From: Candidatus Kuenenia stuttgartensis
GTDB taxonomy: Bacteria > Planctomycetota > Planctomycetia > Pirellulales > UBA1268
Direction of reading: 5' to 3'
Length of the DNA stretch: 35,654 bases
NCBI GenBank assembly: GCA_945865325.1
Contig: CAMBFA010000019.1
Span: forward strand, 1 to 35,654
A program made the translations under genes and the position numbers. This document shows positions 26,089 to 34,123 of the stretch, in pieces; positions within the stretch are counted from its first letter, which is position 1, and the number at the start of each line of letters is the position of its first letter. The notes beneath the pieces were generated by a model. That model was not told the origin of the DNA. It searched no databases and saw nothing but the letters and a program-made list of their open reading frames with translations.

Positions 26089-26099
26089 CTCCTGACTCC
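26072..26099 (+). repeat. Heptanucleotide tandem repeat spanning the ispH stop
   Basis: Four head-to-tail 7-mers: TGGCTCC, TGGCTCC, TGACTCC, TGACTCC, followed by TGACCTC. The ispH TGA is the first three bases of unit three. The unit, read in register as CTCCTGA, is the same 7-mer that is doubled in the kinase tail at 4196-4209. Confidence 0.85.
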
Positions 26100-26141
26100 T
26101 GACCTCGAGTCTCCGACGAGGGCACCTGCCCCCGCCGCCAA

Positions 26142-27815
26142 TCAGTGTTGGAGCTTCTTGTAGCGGAAGCGGTGCGGCTCGTCGGCCCCCATCCCCTGGC
26201 GCTCGCGCCGGTTGACCTCGTAGGCCTCGAAGTTCCCCTCGCAGACGTGGACGTAGCCGTCCCCTTCGAAGGCGATGATGTGGGTGGCGAGGCGATCGAG
26301 GAACCACCGGTCGTGGGTAATGACCACGACCGAGCCTGCGAAGCTCGTGATCCCCTCCTCGAGGGAACGGAGCGTATCGATGTCGAGGTCGTTGGTCGGT
26401 TCGTCGAGGAGGAGAAGGTTGGCGCCACCGCGGAGAAGCTTGGCGAGATGGACGCGATTGCGTTCGCCGCCGGAGAGCGTCCCGACCTTCTTCTGCTGGT
26501 CGGGCCCTTGGAAGTTGAACTTGGCGACATAGCTGCGCGCATTGACCGTCCGCTTGCCGAGCTCAATCGTGTCATGCCCGCCGGAGATCTCCTGGAACAC
26601 CGTCTTGGCGGGATCGAGGGCATCGCGGCTCTGGTCGACGTAGCCGATGTCGACGGTGGCCCCGATGCGGAGGATGCCGGAATCGGGCTTCTCTTGGCCG
26701 ACGAGCATCCGGAAGAGCGTCGTCTTGCCGGCGCCGTTGGGCCCGATGATGCCGACGATCCCCCCGGGGGGGAGGCGGAAGGAGAGGTTTTCAAACAGCA
26801 CCTTGTCGCCGAAGGCCTTGGAGAGCCCCTCCCCCTCGATGACCAGATCGCCGAGCGGACGGCTGGCCGGGATGAAGATCTCCACCTCGGAGTCGCGGGT
26901 GGAGGCCTGTTCGGCGGCCAGCCTCTCGTAGGAGGAGACGCGCGCCTTGCTCTTGGCCTGCCGTGCCTTCGGCGACATCCGGATCCACTCGAGCTCCCTG
27001 TCGAGCGTTTTCTGGCGGACGCTGGCCTGCTTCTCCTCGAGCTCGAGGCGGGCCTTCTTCTGAAAGAGCCACGACGAATAATTCCCTTCGAAGGGGATTC
27101 CCCGCCCGTGGTCGACCTCGAGGATCCATTTCGCGACGTTGTCGAGGAAGTAGCGGTCGTGGGTCACGGCCACGACGGTGCCGGCATATTCCGCGAGATG
27201 CTTCTCGAGCCAGTTGACGCTCTCGGCATCGAGATGGTTCGTCGGTTCGTCGAGAAGGAGCATGTCAGGGCGTTCGAGGAGGAGTTTGCACAGCGCCACG
27301 CGCCGCCGCTCGCCGCCGGAGAGGTTGGTCACTTCCCAGTCACCGGGCGGGAGATTCATCGCGTCCATCGCGATCTCCACACGCCGGTCGAGATCCCAGG
27401 CCCCGCGGGCCTCGATCTGGTCTTGGACGGTGGCCTGCTCCGAGAGCAGTTTCTCCATCTCTTCCGGCTCCATCGGCTCTCCCAGACGGGCGTTGATCGC
27501 CTCGAACCGGGTGAGGATGGCCCGCGTCGGGGCGACGGCCTCCATGACGTTTTCAAACACCGACTTCGTCGGGTCGAGCTTCGGCTCCTGCTCCAGATAG
27601 CCGGCCGTGTAGCCGTCGGCGAGGCGGGTTTCCCCCTCGTACTCCCGGTCGATCCCCGCCATGATCTTCATGAGCGTGCTCTTGCCGGAGCCGTTGCGGC
27701 CGAGGAGGCCGATCTTCGCCCCCGGATAGAAGGCGATGTTGATGTTCTTGAGCAGTTCCCGCTGTCCGAACTTCTTGGTCAGGTCGGTGATCTGATAGAT
27801 GAAGGCGGCGCCCAT
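26142..27815 (-). CDS. ettA: ABC-F translation factor (energy-dependent translational throttle)
   Basis: A 557-residue ABC-F protein with two ATP cassettes and no membrane domain; it binds the ribosomal E site and gates elongation by energy state. Cassette 1: Walker A GRNGSGKS 39-46, signature LSGGE 165-169, Walker B LLLDEPTNHLD to 196. The EttA arm region is present in the first cassette (about 95-140), and the PtIM linker (about 250-310) includes KARQAKSKARVSSYERL. Cassette 2: GPNGAGKT 358-365, LSGGERNRVHLAKLL, LLLDEPTNDLDIDTLRSLE. The YRYKKLQH-type end and length (555 in E. coli EttA) support ettA over other ABC-F types. The ATG at 27815 is used; the longer frame to 27887 has no family match. 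Confidence 0.95.
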   Translation of the reverse strand: MGAAFIYQITDLTKKFGQRELLKNINIAFYPGAKIGLLGRNGSGKSTLMKIMAGIDREYEGETRLADGYTAGYLEQEPKLDPTKSVFENVMEAVAPTRAILTRFEAINARLGEPMEPEEMEKLLSEQATVQDQIEARGAWDLDRRVEIAMDAMNLPPGDWEVTNLSGGERRRVALCKLLLERPDMLLLDEPTNHLDAESVNWLEKHLAEYAGTVVAVTHDRYFLDNVAKWILEVDHGRGIPFEGNYSSWLFQKKARLELEEKQASVRQKTLDRELEWIRMSPKARQAKSKARVSSYERLAAEQASTRDSEVEIFIPASRPLGDLVIEGEGLSKAFGDKVLFENLSFRLPPGGIVGIIGPNGAGKTTLFRMLVGQEKPDSGILRIGATVDIGYVDQSRDALDPAKTVFQEISGGHDTIELGKRTVNARSYVAKFNFQGPDQQKKVGTLSGGERNRVHLAKLLRGGANLLLLDEPTNDLDIDTLRSLEEGITSFAGSVVVITHDRWFLDRLATHIIAFEGDGYVHVCEGNFEAYEVNRRERQGMGADEPHRFRYKKLQH

Positions 27816-28064
27816 CGGAAAGTCTTCTGTGCGGAGGGGTGGGATCGCGGCCGGGCCGCGGGCAGGAAAGATCGAGCATGATACCACCCGGGGCCGGGAC
27901 CGTGGACCGTGCCGGAGAGGGGCATGCCTCCGCCCGCCCTGGCCCCGCCGCTGGTCGCGGTGGCGGGGGGCTGATGGACTGTGGGATCCCTATCCACTAC
28001 GATTCCCGCGGCGGTCTCGATCCGAGGCCGCCGCCCCGACCAACGGCGAGGAGAATCCGAATCC

Positions 28065-28934
28065 ATGGCTGGCTACGCGAATCCCGATGTCCTGGTGACC
28101 ACCGAGTGGGTGGCCGAGCATGCCCACGATCCGCACGTGCGGATTGTTGAATCGAACGAGGATCGGGCGCTCTACACCCAGGGGCACGTGGCCGGGGCCG
28201 TCGAGATCGACTGGCAAGTCGACCTCCAAGACCAGGTTCGGCGTGACTACGTCGACCGGACCGGCTTCGAGAAGCTCTGCCGCGACAACGGGATCTCCAA
28301 CGACACGACCGTTGTCTTCTACGGCGACAGGAACAACTGGTGGGCCTGTTATGCGTTGTGGGTGTTCAAGCTCTATGGCCACAAAGACTGCCGGATCATG
28401 GACGGCGGCCGCAAGAAGTGGCAACTCGATGAACGCCCCTGGTCAACTGACCGCGTCGATGTGAAGCCGGGGCACTACACCGCCCCGGAGCAGGACGGCT
28501 CGGTGCGGGCCTTCCGCGACGAGGTTCTGAAGCACCAGAAGGGAGGCCGGCCCCTCGTCGACGTCCGCTCCCCGGAGGAATACTGCGGTGATCGCCTCCA
28601 CATGCCCGACTACCCCAACGAGGGTGCCCTGCGGGGTGGCCACATCCCCGGCGCCGTCAACATCCCCTGGCCGCTGTCGGTCAATGAGGATGGGACCTTC
28701 AAATCGGCCAAGGATCTCGAGAAGCTGTATGTGAAGGGGGCGGGACTGAAGCGCCGTTCCCCCACGATCGCCTATTGCCGGATCGGCGAGCGGTCGAGCT
28801 TGACCTGGTTCGTCCTCACTTACCTGCTCGGTTTCGCGAAGGTGAAAAACTACGACGGCTCCTGGATGGAGTGGGGCAATTGCGTCGGTGTCCCGGTCGT
28901 CAAGGGGACCACGCCCGATGGCTCGCCGGCGTGA
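28065..28934 (+). CDS. Two-domain rhodanese (thiosulfate/3-mercaptopyruvate sulfurtransferase)
   Basis: A 289-residue tandem rhodanese. The N-terminal inactive domain (about 8-128) has [26 protein letters not shown] and the fold-typical [10 protein letters not shown]. The C-terminal catalytic domain (about 145-280) has [22 protein letters not shown] and the active-site loop YCRIGERSS with Cys238. The CRxGxRS loop is the thiosulfate sulfurtransferase type. GGCGAGGAG about 12 nt upstream supports the ATG at 28065. It leads a rightward group with sufE and a ROK kinase. Sulfur mobilisation together with SufE is plausible (inference). Confidence 0.93.
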   Translation: MAGYANPDVLVTTEWVAEHAHDPHVRIVESNEDRALYTQGHVAGAVEIDWQVDLQDQVRRDYVDRTGFEKLCRDNGISNDTTVVFYGDRNNWWACYALWVFKLYGHKDCRIMDGGRKKWQLDERPWSTDRVDVKPGHYTAPEQDGSVRAFRDEVLKHQKGGRPLVDVRSPEEYCGDRLHMPDYPNEGALRGGHIPGAVNIPWPLSVNEDGTFKSAKDLEKLYVKGAGLKRRSPTIAYCRIGERSSLTWFVLTYLLGFAKVKNYDGSWMEWGNCVGVPVVKGTTPDGSPA

Positions 28935-29043
28935 CTCGTCATCCCCGGGTGGCCGGGCCGCCGCCGGGCGGTCGTGGCCCCTCCGGCTGTCGCTGCTCGT
29001 GTGGGCAGCGATCGATCCAGCCTGCCCCGGCCTCCTGAACCTT

Positions 29044-29077
29044 TCGACATGAGCAGCGTCTCGACATGAGCAGCGTC
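29044..29077 (+). repeat. 17-bp tandem duplication over the sufE start
   Basis: TCGACATGAGCAGCGTC occurs twice head to tail (29044-29060 and 29061-29077). Each copy has an ATG (29049 and 29066). Translation from the first copy gives a six-codon frame (MSSVST) whose TGA overlaps the second ATG as ATGA. Confidence 0.9.
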
Positions 29078-29518
29078 GCCCAGCGGATCGATTCGATCGT
29101 CGAGGAGTTCAGCGACCTTGAAGGGCGGGAGAAACTCGAACTACTCCTCGAGTTCGCTGCCCGGCTCCCCGCGCTCCCACCCCACATCGTCTCCCGCCGT
29201 GCCAGTGGGGATCACCGCGTCCATGAATGCCAGACGCCGGTCTACCTCTGGCCGGAGATGACCGCCGAGGGGGCAAAGCTCCACGCTGAGGTCGCCCCCG
29301 AGGCCCCGACCGTGATGGGATTCGTTGCGATCCTCGCGGAGGCGGTCGACGGCCGCCCCGTCGATGAAGTGCTCTCCGTTGGTGACGATCTCCTCGATCG
29401 GATGGGGCTGTCGCAGGTGCTCGGAATCCTCCGCACGCGGGGCCTGCGGGCGATTCTGGGGCATGTCAAGCGTGGCGTGCTGGCCGCCTCCACCCCCACT
29501 GGGAAGGATTCCCCATGA
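29066..29518 (+). CDS. sufE: SufE-like sulfur acceptor protein
   Basis: A 150-residue SufE family protein. SufE accepts persulfide sulfur from a SufS-type cysteine desulfurase for Fe-S cluster assembly. The catalytic Cys55 lies in HRVHECQTPVYLWPEM, the conserved VxGCQSxVW-like loop. DIVEEFSDLEGREKLELLLEFAARLP-type helices precede it (residues 8-35), and MGLSQVLGILRTRGLRAILGHVK closes the domain. No sufS is in view. The start lies in a duplicated 17-bp segment, and the second ATG is the only one in frame. Its TGA overlaps the ATG of the ROK kinase (ATGA), so the two are coupled. Confidence 0.93.
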   Translation: MSSVAQRIDSIVEEFSDLEGREKLELLLEFAARLPALPPHIVSRRASGDHRVHECQTPVYLWPEMTAEGAKLHAEVAPEAPTVMGFVAILAEAVDGRPVDEVLSVGDDLLDRMGLSQVLGILRTRGLRAILGHVKRGVLAASTPTGKDSP

Positions 29519-30525
29519 TCCGTCGTGTCGTCGCCGGTATCGATCTCGGGGGGACGGCCATCAACTACACGTTCCTCGATTCGGCCGGCCGGTTCCTCAT
29601 CGACGGTCTCTGCGAGCACCCCGCTCGGAGCGTCGAGGGGCCCGATGTCTGCCTCGGTCAGATCGTCGACGGGCTGGCGATCGCCGCCGGCCAGGCCGGC
29701 CTGGAGCTCTCCGACGTGGCGGCGATCGGCCTCGATACCCCCGGGCCGGCGAGTGCCGGCGGCGTCTTGAGCCGGCGCGGCTCGACGAACTTTGCCCACG
29801 CCGACTGGGCCGGCTTCGACATCCGCGCCGCTGTCTCCGCGCGGACCGGCCTCCCGGTCACCTACCTCAACGACGGCAACGCGGCCGCCCTGTGGGGCCA
29901 CGTCGCCCTGTTCGGCAACGACCCCGACGCCACGAGCGTCGCGGCGATCGTCGGCACCGGGCTCGGTGGCGGCGTGATCCATGGCGGCAGGGTTGTGGTG
30001 GGGAGGCGGGGATTCGGCGGTGAGCTGGGGCACGTTCTCATTCCCTGGACGTTGATCCCCGGGATCGAGGGGATCGATCCGGCCTGCAATTGCGGACGGA
30101 CCGGGGATCTTGAGTCGCTCTGCTCGCTGACGGCAATCCGCCGGACGCTCCTCCCCTGGTTCCTCGCCCAGCACCCCGAGCACGAGCTCGCCCGGCTGGC
30201 CGACCCCGCCGAGGCGGCCAAACGCGTGCGCGGGATGGCGGAGCGCGGCGACGAGCTCTGCCGGGAGATCTTCCGCGTGCAGGCCCGGGCCCTTGGCCTG
30301 TTCTTCGACGAGATGGTCAACGTCTTCGATCCCGACGCCCTGATCGTGGGGGGCGGGGCCGTCGAGACGAGCGCCGCGTTTTGCGATTGGTTCGTCGACG
30401 AGATCCGCCGGGGCATGCCGACCCAACGGGAGGAGCAGGCCGGGATCCCGATCCACGTCATCCGCGACGGCGACACCGCCGGAGCCCGAGGGGCGGCGAT
30501 CGAAGCCTCGAGAAAGCTCGGCTGA
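29515..30525 (+). CDS. ROK-family sugar kinase
   Basis: A 336-residue ROK (repressor, ORF, kinase) protein without a DNA-binding domain, probably a glucokinase or N-acyl-hexosamine kinase. The ATP motif is AGIDLGGTAINY (residues 7-18), the catalytic Asp120 is in YLNDGNAAALWGH, GTGLGGGVI follows at 147-154, and the sugar and zinc residues are in GGELGHVLI (Glu170, His173). The usual zinc motif CxCGxxGCxE is degenerate: CNCGRTGDLE at 191-200 has Asp where the third Cys is expected, although Cys203 is nearby. It is coupled to sufE by a 4-nt overlap and convergent with hpnH at a distance of 24 bp. The substrate cannot be assigned. Confidence 0.92.
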   Translation: MIRRVVAGIDLGGTAINYTFLDSAGRFLIDGLCEHPARSVEGPDVCLGQIVDGLAIAAGQAGLELSDVAAIGLDTPGPASAGGVLSRRGSTNFAHADWAGFDIRAAVSARTGLPVTYLNDGNAAALWGHVALFGNDPDATSVAAIVGTGLGGGVIHGGRVVVGRRGFGGELGHVLIPWTLIPGIEGIDPACNCGRTGDLESLCSLTAIRRTLLPWFLAQHPEHELARLADPAEAAKRVRGMAERGDELCREIFRVQARALGLFFDEMVNVFDPDALIVGGGAVETSAAFCDWFVDEIRRGMPTQREEQAGIPIHVIRDGDTAGARGAAIEASRKLG

Positions 30526-30549
30526 TCCAACCCATCCGTGGGACCGCGG

Positions 30550-31734
30550 TCACGCCACCCGGCCGCAGGCCGGTGCTGCGTTGTTCTCCAGCGTGATCGG
30601 CGGAAGGATCGGCAGGGGAAGCGGCGTCTGCCCCAGCACCGGGAGCGAGTGGAGCCCGTTGGCCTGGACCCGAAGCGGGGCAGGGTGGGCCGGCTCGGGC
30701 AGCGGAGGCAGGGGCCGCTTCGGTGCCCCGAAGAGCGTCAACCGGGCGGTGGCGAGAAGGCCGGCAAGCGAGCCGAAGGTCGCCTCGACGGCGGCCGGTT
30801 CATAGCCGCAGTGGACCATGCAATCCCCACACTTCGGATTGCCGCTGGCCCGCCCGTAGCCCGACCAGTTCGTCTCCTCCATCAGGCCGACGAAGCTCGT
30901 TGCATAGCCCTCATCGAGGAGGTAACAGGGTTTTTGCCAGCCGAAAAGGTTGTACGTCGGCGTCCCCCAGGGACGGCATTCGAGGTCCCAGCGGCCTTTG
31001 AGAAACTCCAGGAACACCGGCGACTGGTTGAACTTCCAGCGCCGCGGGGCGTTTTCGAGGATGCGGGCGAAGAGCGACTGGCTCCGGAGCCGAGCGAGGA
31101 AGTGCTCTTGGTCGGGGGCCTTCGCGTAGGAGTATCCGGGGGAGATCATCATCCCTTCCACCCCGAGGGCCATCACCTCGTCGAAGAACCTCCGGTAGCG
31201 GATCGGATCGGCGTCGGAGAAGAGGGTTGAGTTCGTGGTCACCCGGAATCCGGCCCTCCGCGCAGCCCGGATGGCGGCGACGGCCACGTCGTACACCCCA
31301 TCGCGGCAGACGGCGTGATCGTGCTCCTCCTTCGGTCCGTCGAGGTGGACAGAAAAGGCCAGGTAAGGGGAGGGGGTGAAGTGGGGGAGCATCTCCTCCA
31401 ACTTGAGGGCGTTGGTGCAGAGATAGAGGTACTTCTTCCGGGCGACGATCCCGGCGACGATCTGCTCGATCTGCGGATGAAGGAGCGGCTCACCACCGGG
31501 GATCGAGACGATCGGCGCGCCACACTCATCGACCGCTTGGAAACACTGCTCCGGCGTGAGGTGAGACCGCAGAATCTCCGTCGGATGCTGGATCTTTCCA
31601 CACCCGCCGCAGGCGAGATTGCAGCGGAAGAGGGGCTCGAGCATGAGCACGAGCGGGTAGCGATGATTGCCCCGCCACCGCTCGCGGAGGACATGCCGAA
31701 CGACCGCGATCATCTGCCCGACAGGAACGCTCAT
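30550..31734 (-). CDS. hpnH: Adenosylhopane synthase (radical SAM)
   Basis: A 394-residue radical SAM enzyme that joins the 5'-deoxyadenosyl group to hopene, the first step of extended hopanoid synthesis. The cluster motif is FRCNLACGGCGKIQHP with Cys38, Cys42 and Cys45. The SAM-binding SIPGGEPLLHP follows, and a C-terminal Cys-containing region (PKCGDCMVHCGYEPAAV) is typical of HpnH. A tail of about 50 Pro/Leu-rich residues extends beyond the usual end. Its ATG overlaps the stop of shc as ATGA, so it is coupled to shc. Confidence 0.95.
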   Translation of the reverse strand: MSVPVGQMIAVVRHVLRERWRGNHRYPLVLMLEPLFRCNLACGGCGKIQHPTEILRSHLTPEQCFQAVDECGAPIVSIPGGEPLLHPQIEQIVAGIVARKKYLYLCTNALKLEEMLPHFTPSPYLAFSVHLDGPKEEHDHAVCRDGVYDVAVAAIRAARRAGFRVTTNSTLFSDADPIRYRRFFDEVMALGVEGMMISPGYSYAKAPDQEHFLARLRSQSLFARILENAPRRWKFNQSPVFLEFLKGRWDLECRPWGTPTYNLFGWQKPCYLLDEGYATSFVGLMEETNWSGYGRASGNPKCGDCMVHCGYEPAAVEATFGSLAGLLATARLTLFGAPKRPLPPLPEPAHPAPLRVQANGLHSLPVLGQTPLPLPILPPITLENNAAPACGRVA

Positions 31735-33899
31735 GCCACCTTCTCCCGAACCTGGCCCGCACGGCGGGCGGAGTGAATCTTTTCATCGGACGGCCCGTCA
31801 TCGGCAGCGCCTCCGGCGCGGGCCACGGCCCAGCGCCCCAGGGCCATGAGGGGGAAATAGACACGGTACCAGTGATAGCGCAGATAAAAGACCTTCGGGA
31901 AACCGGTCCCGGTGAAGTTCTCCTCCACCCAGTCCCCCTCCGGCTTCTGATGGTCGACAAGCCAGGCCACGCCACGCCGTGCCGCCGGGGAACCAGCATG
32001 CCCGGCCGCAAGCAACCCGGCCAGCGCCCATGCTGTTTGAGACGGGGTCGGTTCTCCCCGCCCGGCGAGGCTCGGATCGGCGTAGCTGTCGGCCGATTCT
32101 CCCCAGCCGCCGCACGGTTGCTGGTGCCCGAGGAGCCACTCGGCGGCGGCGATCACTCCGCGGTCATCGGCAGGGATCCCGACGGCCCGCAATCCCTCGA
32201 TCGCTTGCCACGTCCCGTAGACGTAGTTGACCCCCCAGCGCCCATACCACGATCCATCGGCTTCCTGGGAGGACCGCAAGTAGGCGACCGCCCGGTCGAC
32301 CGCGGGATGGCCGAGGCGGTAACCGATTCTGCCGAAGGCCTCGAGCACCCTCCCGGCGAGATCGGGGGAACTCGGATCGATCATCGCGTTGTGGTCGGCA
32401 AAGGGGACCTTGCAGAGGATCTCGCAGTTGTTGTCTTTGTCGAACGCCCCCCAGCCACCGTCGGAGTTTTGCAGGGCCTCGAGCCAGGGCCGGGCCCGGT
32501 CGATGGCCGCATTGACGAGGGAACGACGCTGCCTGGACGCCGTGTCTCCAGAATGTTCCCCCTCGCGCCACGTCGCCAGTGCGATCAGCACCATCGCCGT
32601 GTCGTCGACGTCGGGGTAGAAGCGGTTGGCGTACTCGAAACACCACCCCGACGGGGCGACCGCGACGGTCCGTCGAGACCAGTCGCCATCGGTGCGGATC
32701 TCTTGGGCAAGGAGCCAGTCGACCGCCCCGTCGAGAGACCGATCGGTGTCACCGGAATCGGCTTGACCGGGGCGCGCCAACCGTTCAACGGCCAGGGCAC
32801 GGAGGGTCAGCGCGGTGTCCCAGACCGGCGATCGGCACGGTTCGATCCGCGTCGTGCCATCCGCTTCCTGTTCGATGAGTCCCTCGAGTTGTCGCCAGCA
32901 TTCGCAAAGCTCGGGGGCGTCGTCAGGGCACCCAAAGGCCCGGAGAGCGACGATGCTCCAGAGGATCGGCGGGAAGATCGCCCCGAGGCCGTCGCTGCCG
33001 TCAAAACGTTCGAGCATCCAGCGGCGGCACTCGGCGACGGCCCGGCTGCGGAGGGGCCGGAGGCCGACCGCATCGCATGCTTTGAGGATCCGGTCGACTG
33101 CGCGGAAGAAACGGGCCCAGCCGTCATCCCCGCCGAGCCGCCGCTCGTGCGGTGCCCGAGGGGAATCGGCGAACAATTCGTCGATCCTCTGCCCGGGCGG
33201 AAGATGCCTGACAGGCTTGAAGTCCCAGATCAACGACAGCGGCACGATCATCGTCCGCGACCATGCCGAAACCCGGTGGAGATTGACCGGGAACCAGTCG
33301 GGGAGGAGAACGATTTCGGGAGGAACCGCTGGGCAGTCGGCATACGACATCTGCCCGAGGAGGGCGAGGTAGAAGCGCGTGAAGCTATTGACGGCCCACG
33401 GCCCCCCAGCCGCCGCGATCGCCCGCCGCGCCCGCGCCATCGGTTCGGAGTCGAGGGATTGCCCGCAGATCTTCAGGGCAAAGTAGGCCTTCACGCTCGC
33501 GCTGACGTCGACGGGACCGCTCCGGTAGATCGCCCAGCCCCCGGTGGGGAGTTGCTCCCGAAGGATCCGCCGCACCGCGCCGGGCACATGGGGCCCTTCG
33601 AGCCGGCCGTACCAGGCGAGAATGAGGAGATACTCGCTCTCCAGGATCGTGTCTCCCTCGAGTGGCCCGCGCCAGTGACCGTCGGCAGCCTGCCGCTGCC
33701 GGAGCCAAGCGGCGGTCGCGGCACATGCCCCGACGACGCCGGCGTGGGTCGCCGCGCCGGGGCAAAGGCCAGAAGGGGGCGAGCCGGCCCCCCCAAGCCC
33801 GCGATGCGACCCCATGCCAACGTCGTCAACAGCGCCAGCCGAGGCAGTCAACGCGGGTTGGGCAAACCCGGTCTCGATCGCAGATCCTCTGTCGCTCAT
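31731..33899 (-). CDS. shc: Squalene-hopene cyclase
   Basis: A 722-residue triterpene cyclase that folds squalene into hopene at the membrane surface. The protonating motif is DVDDTAM at 430-436 (the catalytic acid is the second Asp). Several QW-type repeats are visible: GGWAIY, GGWGAFDKDN, GSWYGRWGVNYVYGTW and GGWGESADSY. The C-terminal GDWVEENFTGTGFPKVFYLRYHWYRVYFP is highly characteristic. The first 55 residues or so are not conserved; the ATG at 33899 is the best available, and the frame continues upstream to 34196 where it would overlap the histidine kinase. It heads a shc-hpnH unit, the second hopanoid block. Confidence 0.95.
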   Translation of the reverse strand: MSDRGSAIETGFAQPALTASAGAVDDVGMGSHRGLGGAGSPPSGLCPGAATHAGVVGACAATAAWLRQRQAADGHWRGPLEGDTILESEYLLILAWYGRLEGPHVPGAVRRILREQLPTGGWAIYRSGPVDVSASVKAYFALKICGQSLDSEPMARARRAIAAAGGPWAVNSFTRFYLALLGQMSYADCPAVPPEIVLLPDWFPVNLHRVSAWSRTMIVPLSLIWDFKPVRHLPPGQRIDELFADSPRAPHERRLGGDDGWARFFRAVDRILKACDAVGLRPLRSRAVAECRRWMLERFDGSDGLGAIFPPILWSIVALRAFGCPDDAPELCECWRQLEGLIEQEADGTTRIEPCRSPVWDTALTLRALAVERLARPGQADSGDTDRSLDGAVDWLLAQEIRTDGDWSRRTVAVAPSGWCFEYANRFYPDVDDTAMVLIALATWREGEHSGDTASRQRRSLVNAAIDRARPWLEALQNSDGGWGAFDKDNNCEILCKVPFADHNAMIDPSSPDLAGRVLEAFGRIGYRLGHPAVDRAVAYLRSSQEADGSWYGRWGVNYVYGTWQAIEGLRAVGIPADDRGVIAAAEWLLGHQQPCGGWGESADSYADPSLAGRGEPTPSQTAWALAGLLAAGHAGSPAARRGVAWLVDHQKPEGDWVEENFTGTGFPKVFYLRYHWYRVYFPLMALGRWAVARAGGAADDGPSDEKIHSARRAGQVREKVA

Positions 33900-34123
33900 G
33901 GGGGCATCCGTGCTCCGAGCAGGGCTGTTCGACCGGCAGCGGTGCCAGAGCCGACCGCCAGCTACCGCCGGTCCGCGGAGAGCGTTCCTTCTCCGCGAAA
34001 TACAACAATCCGCTGTGAGGGGAGAATAGGGAAACCCGGGGAGTCCCACAAGGTCCGCTACCCGGAGATGGCCAAGCTGCATCGGCCAATTTCCTCCGTT
34101 GAGGGTTCCACCCGAGGGGGCGA

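Noticed and set aside
26145-27881. 578-codon rightward open frame antisense to ettA
   Set aside because: Mirror frame of a GC-rich gene, with compositional bias and no motif.
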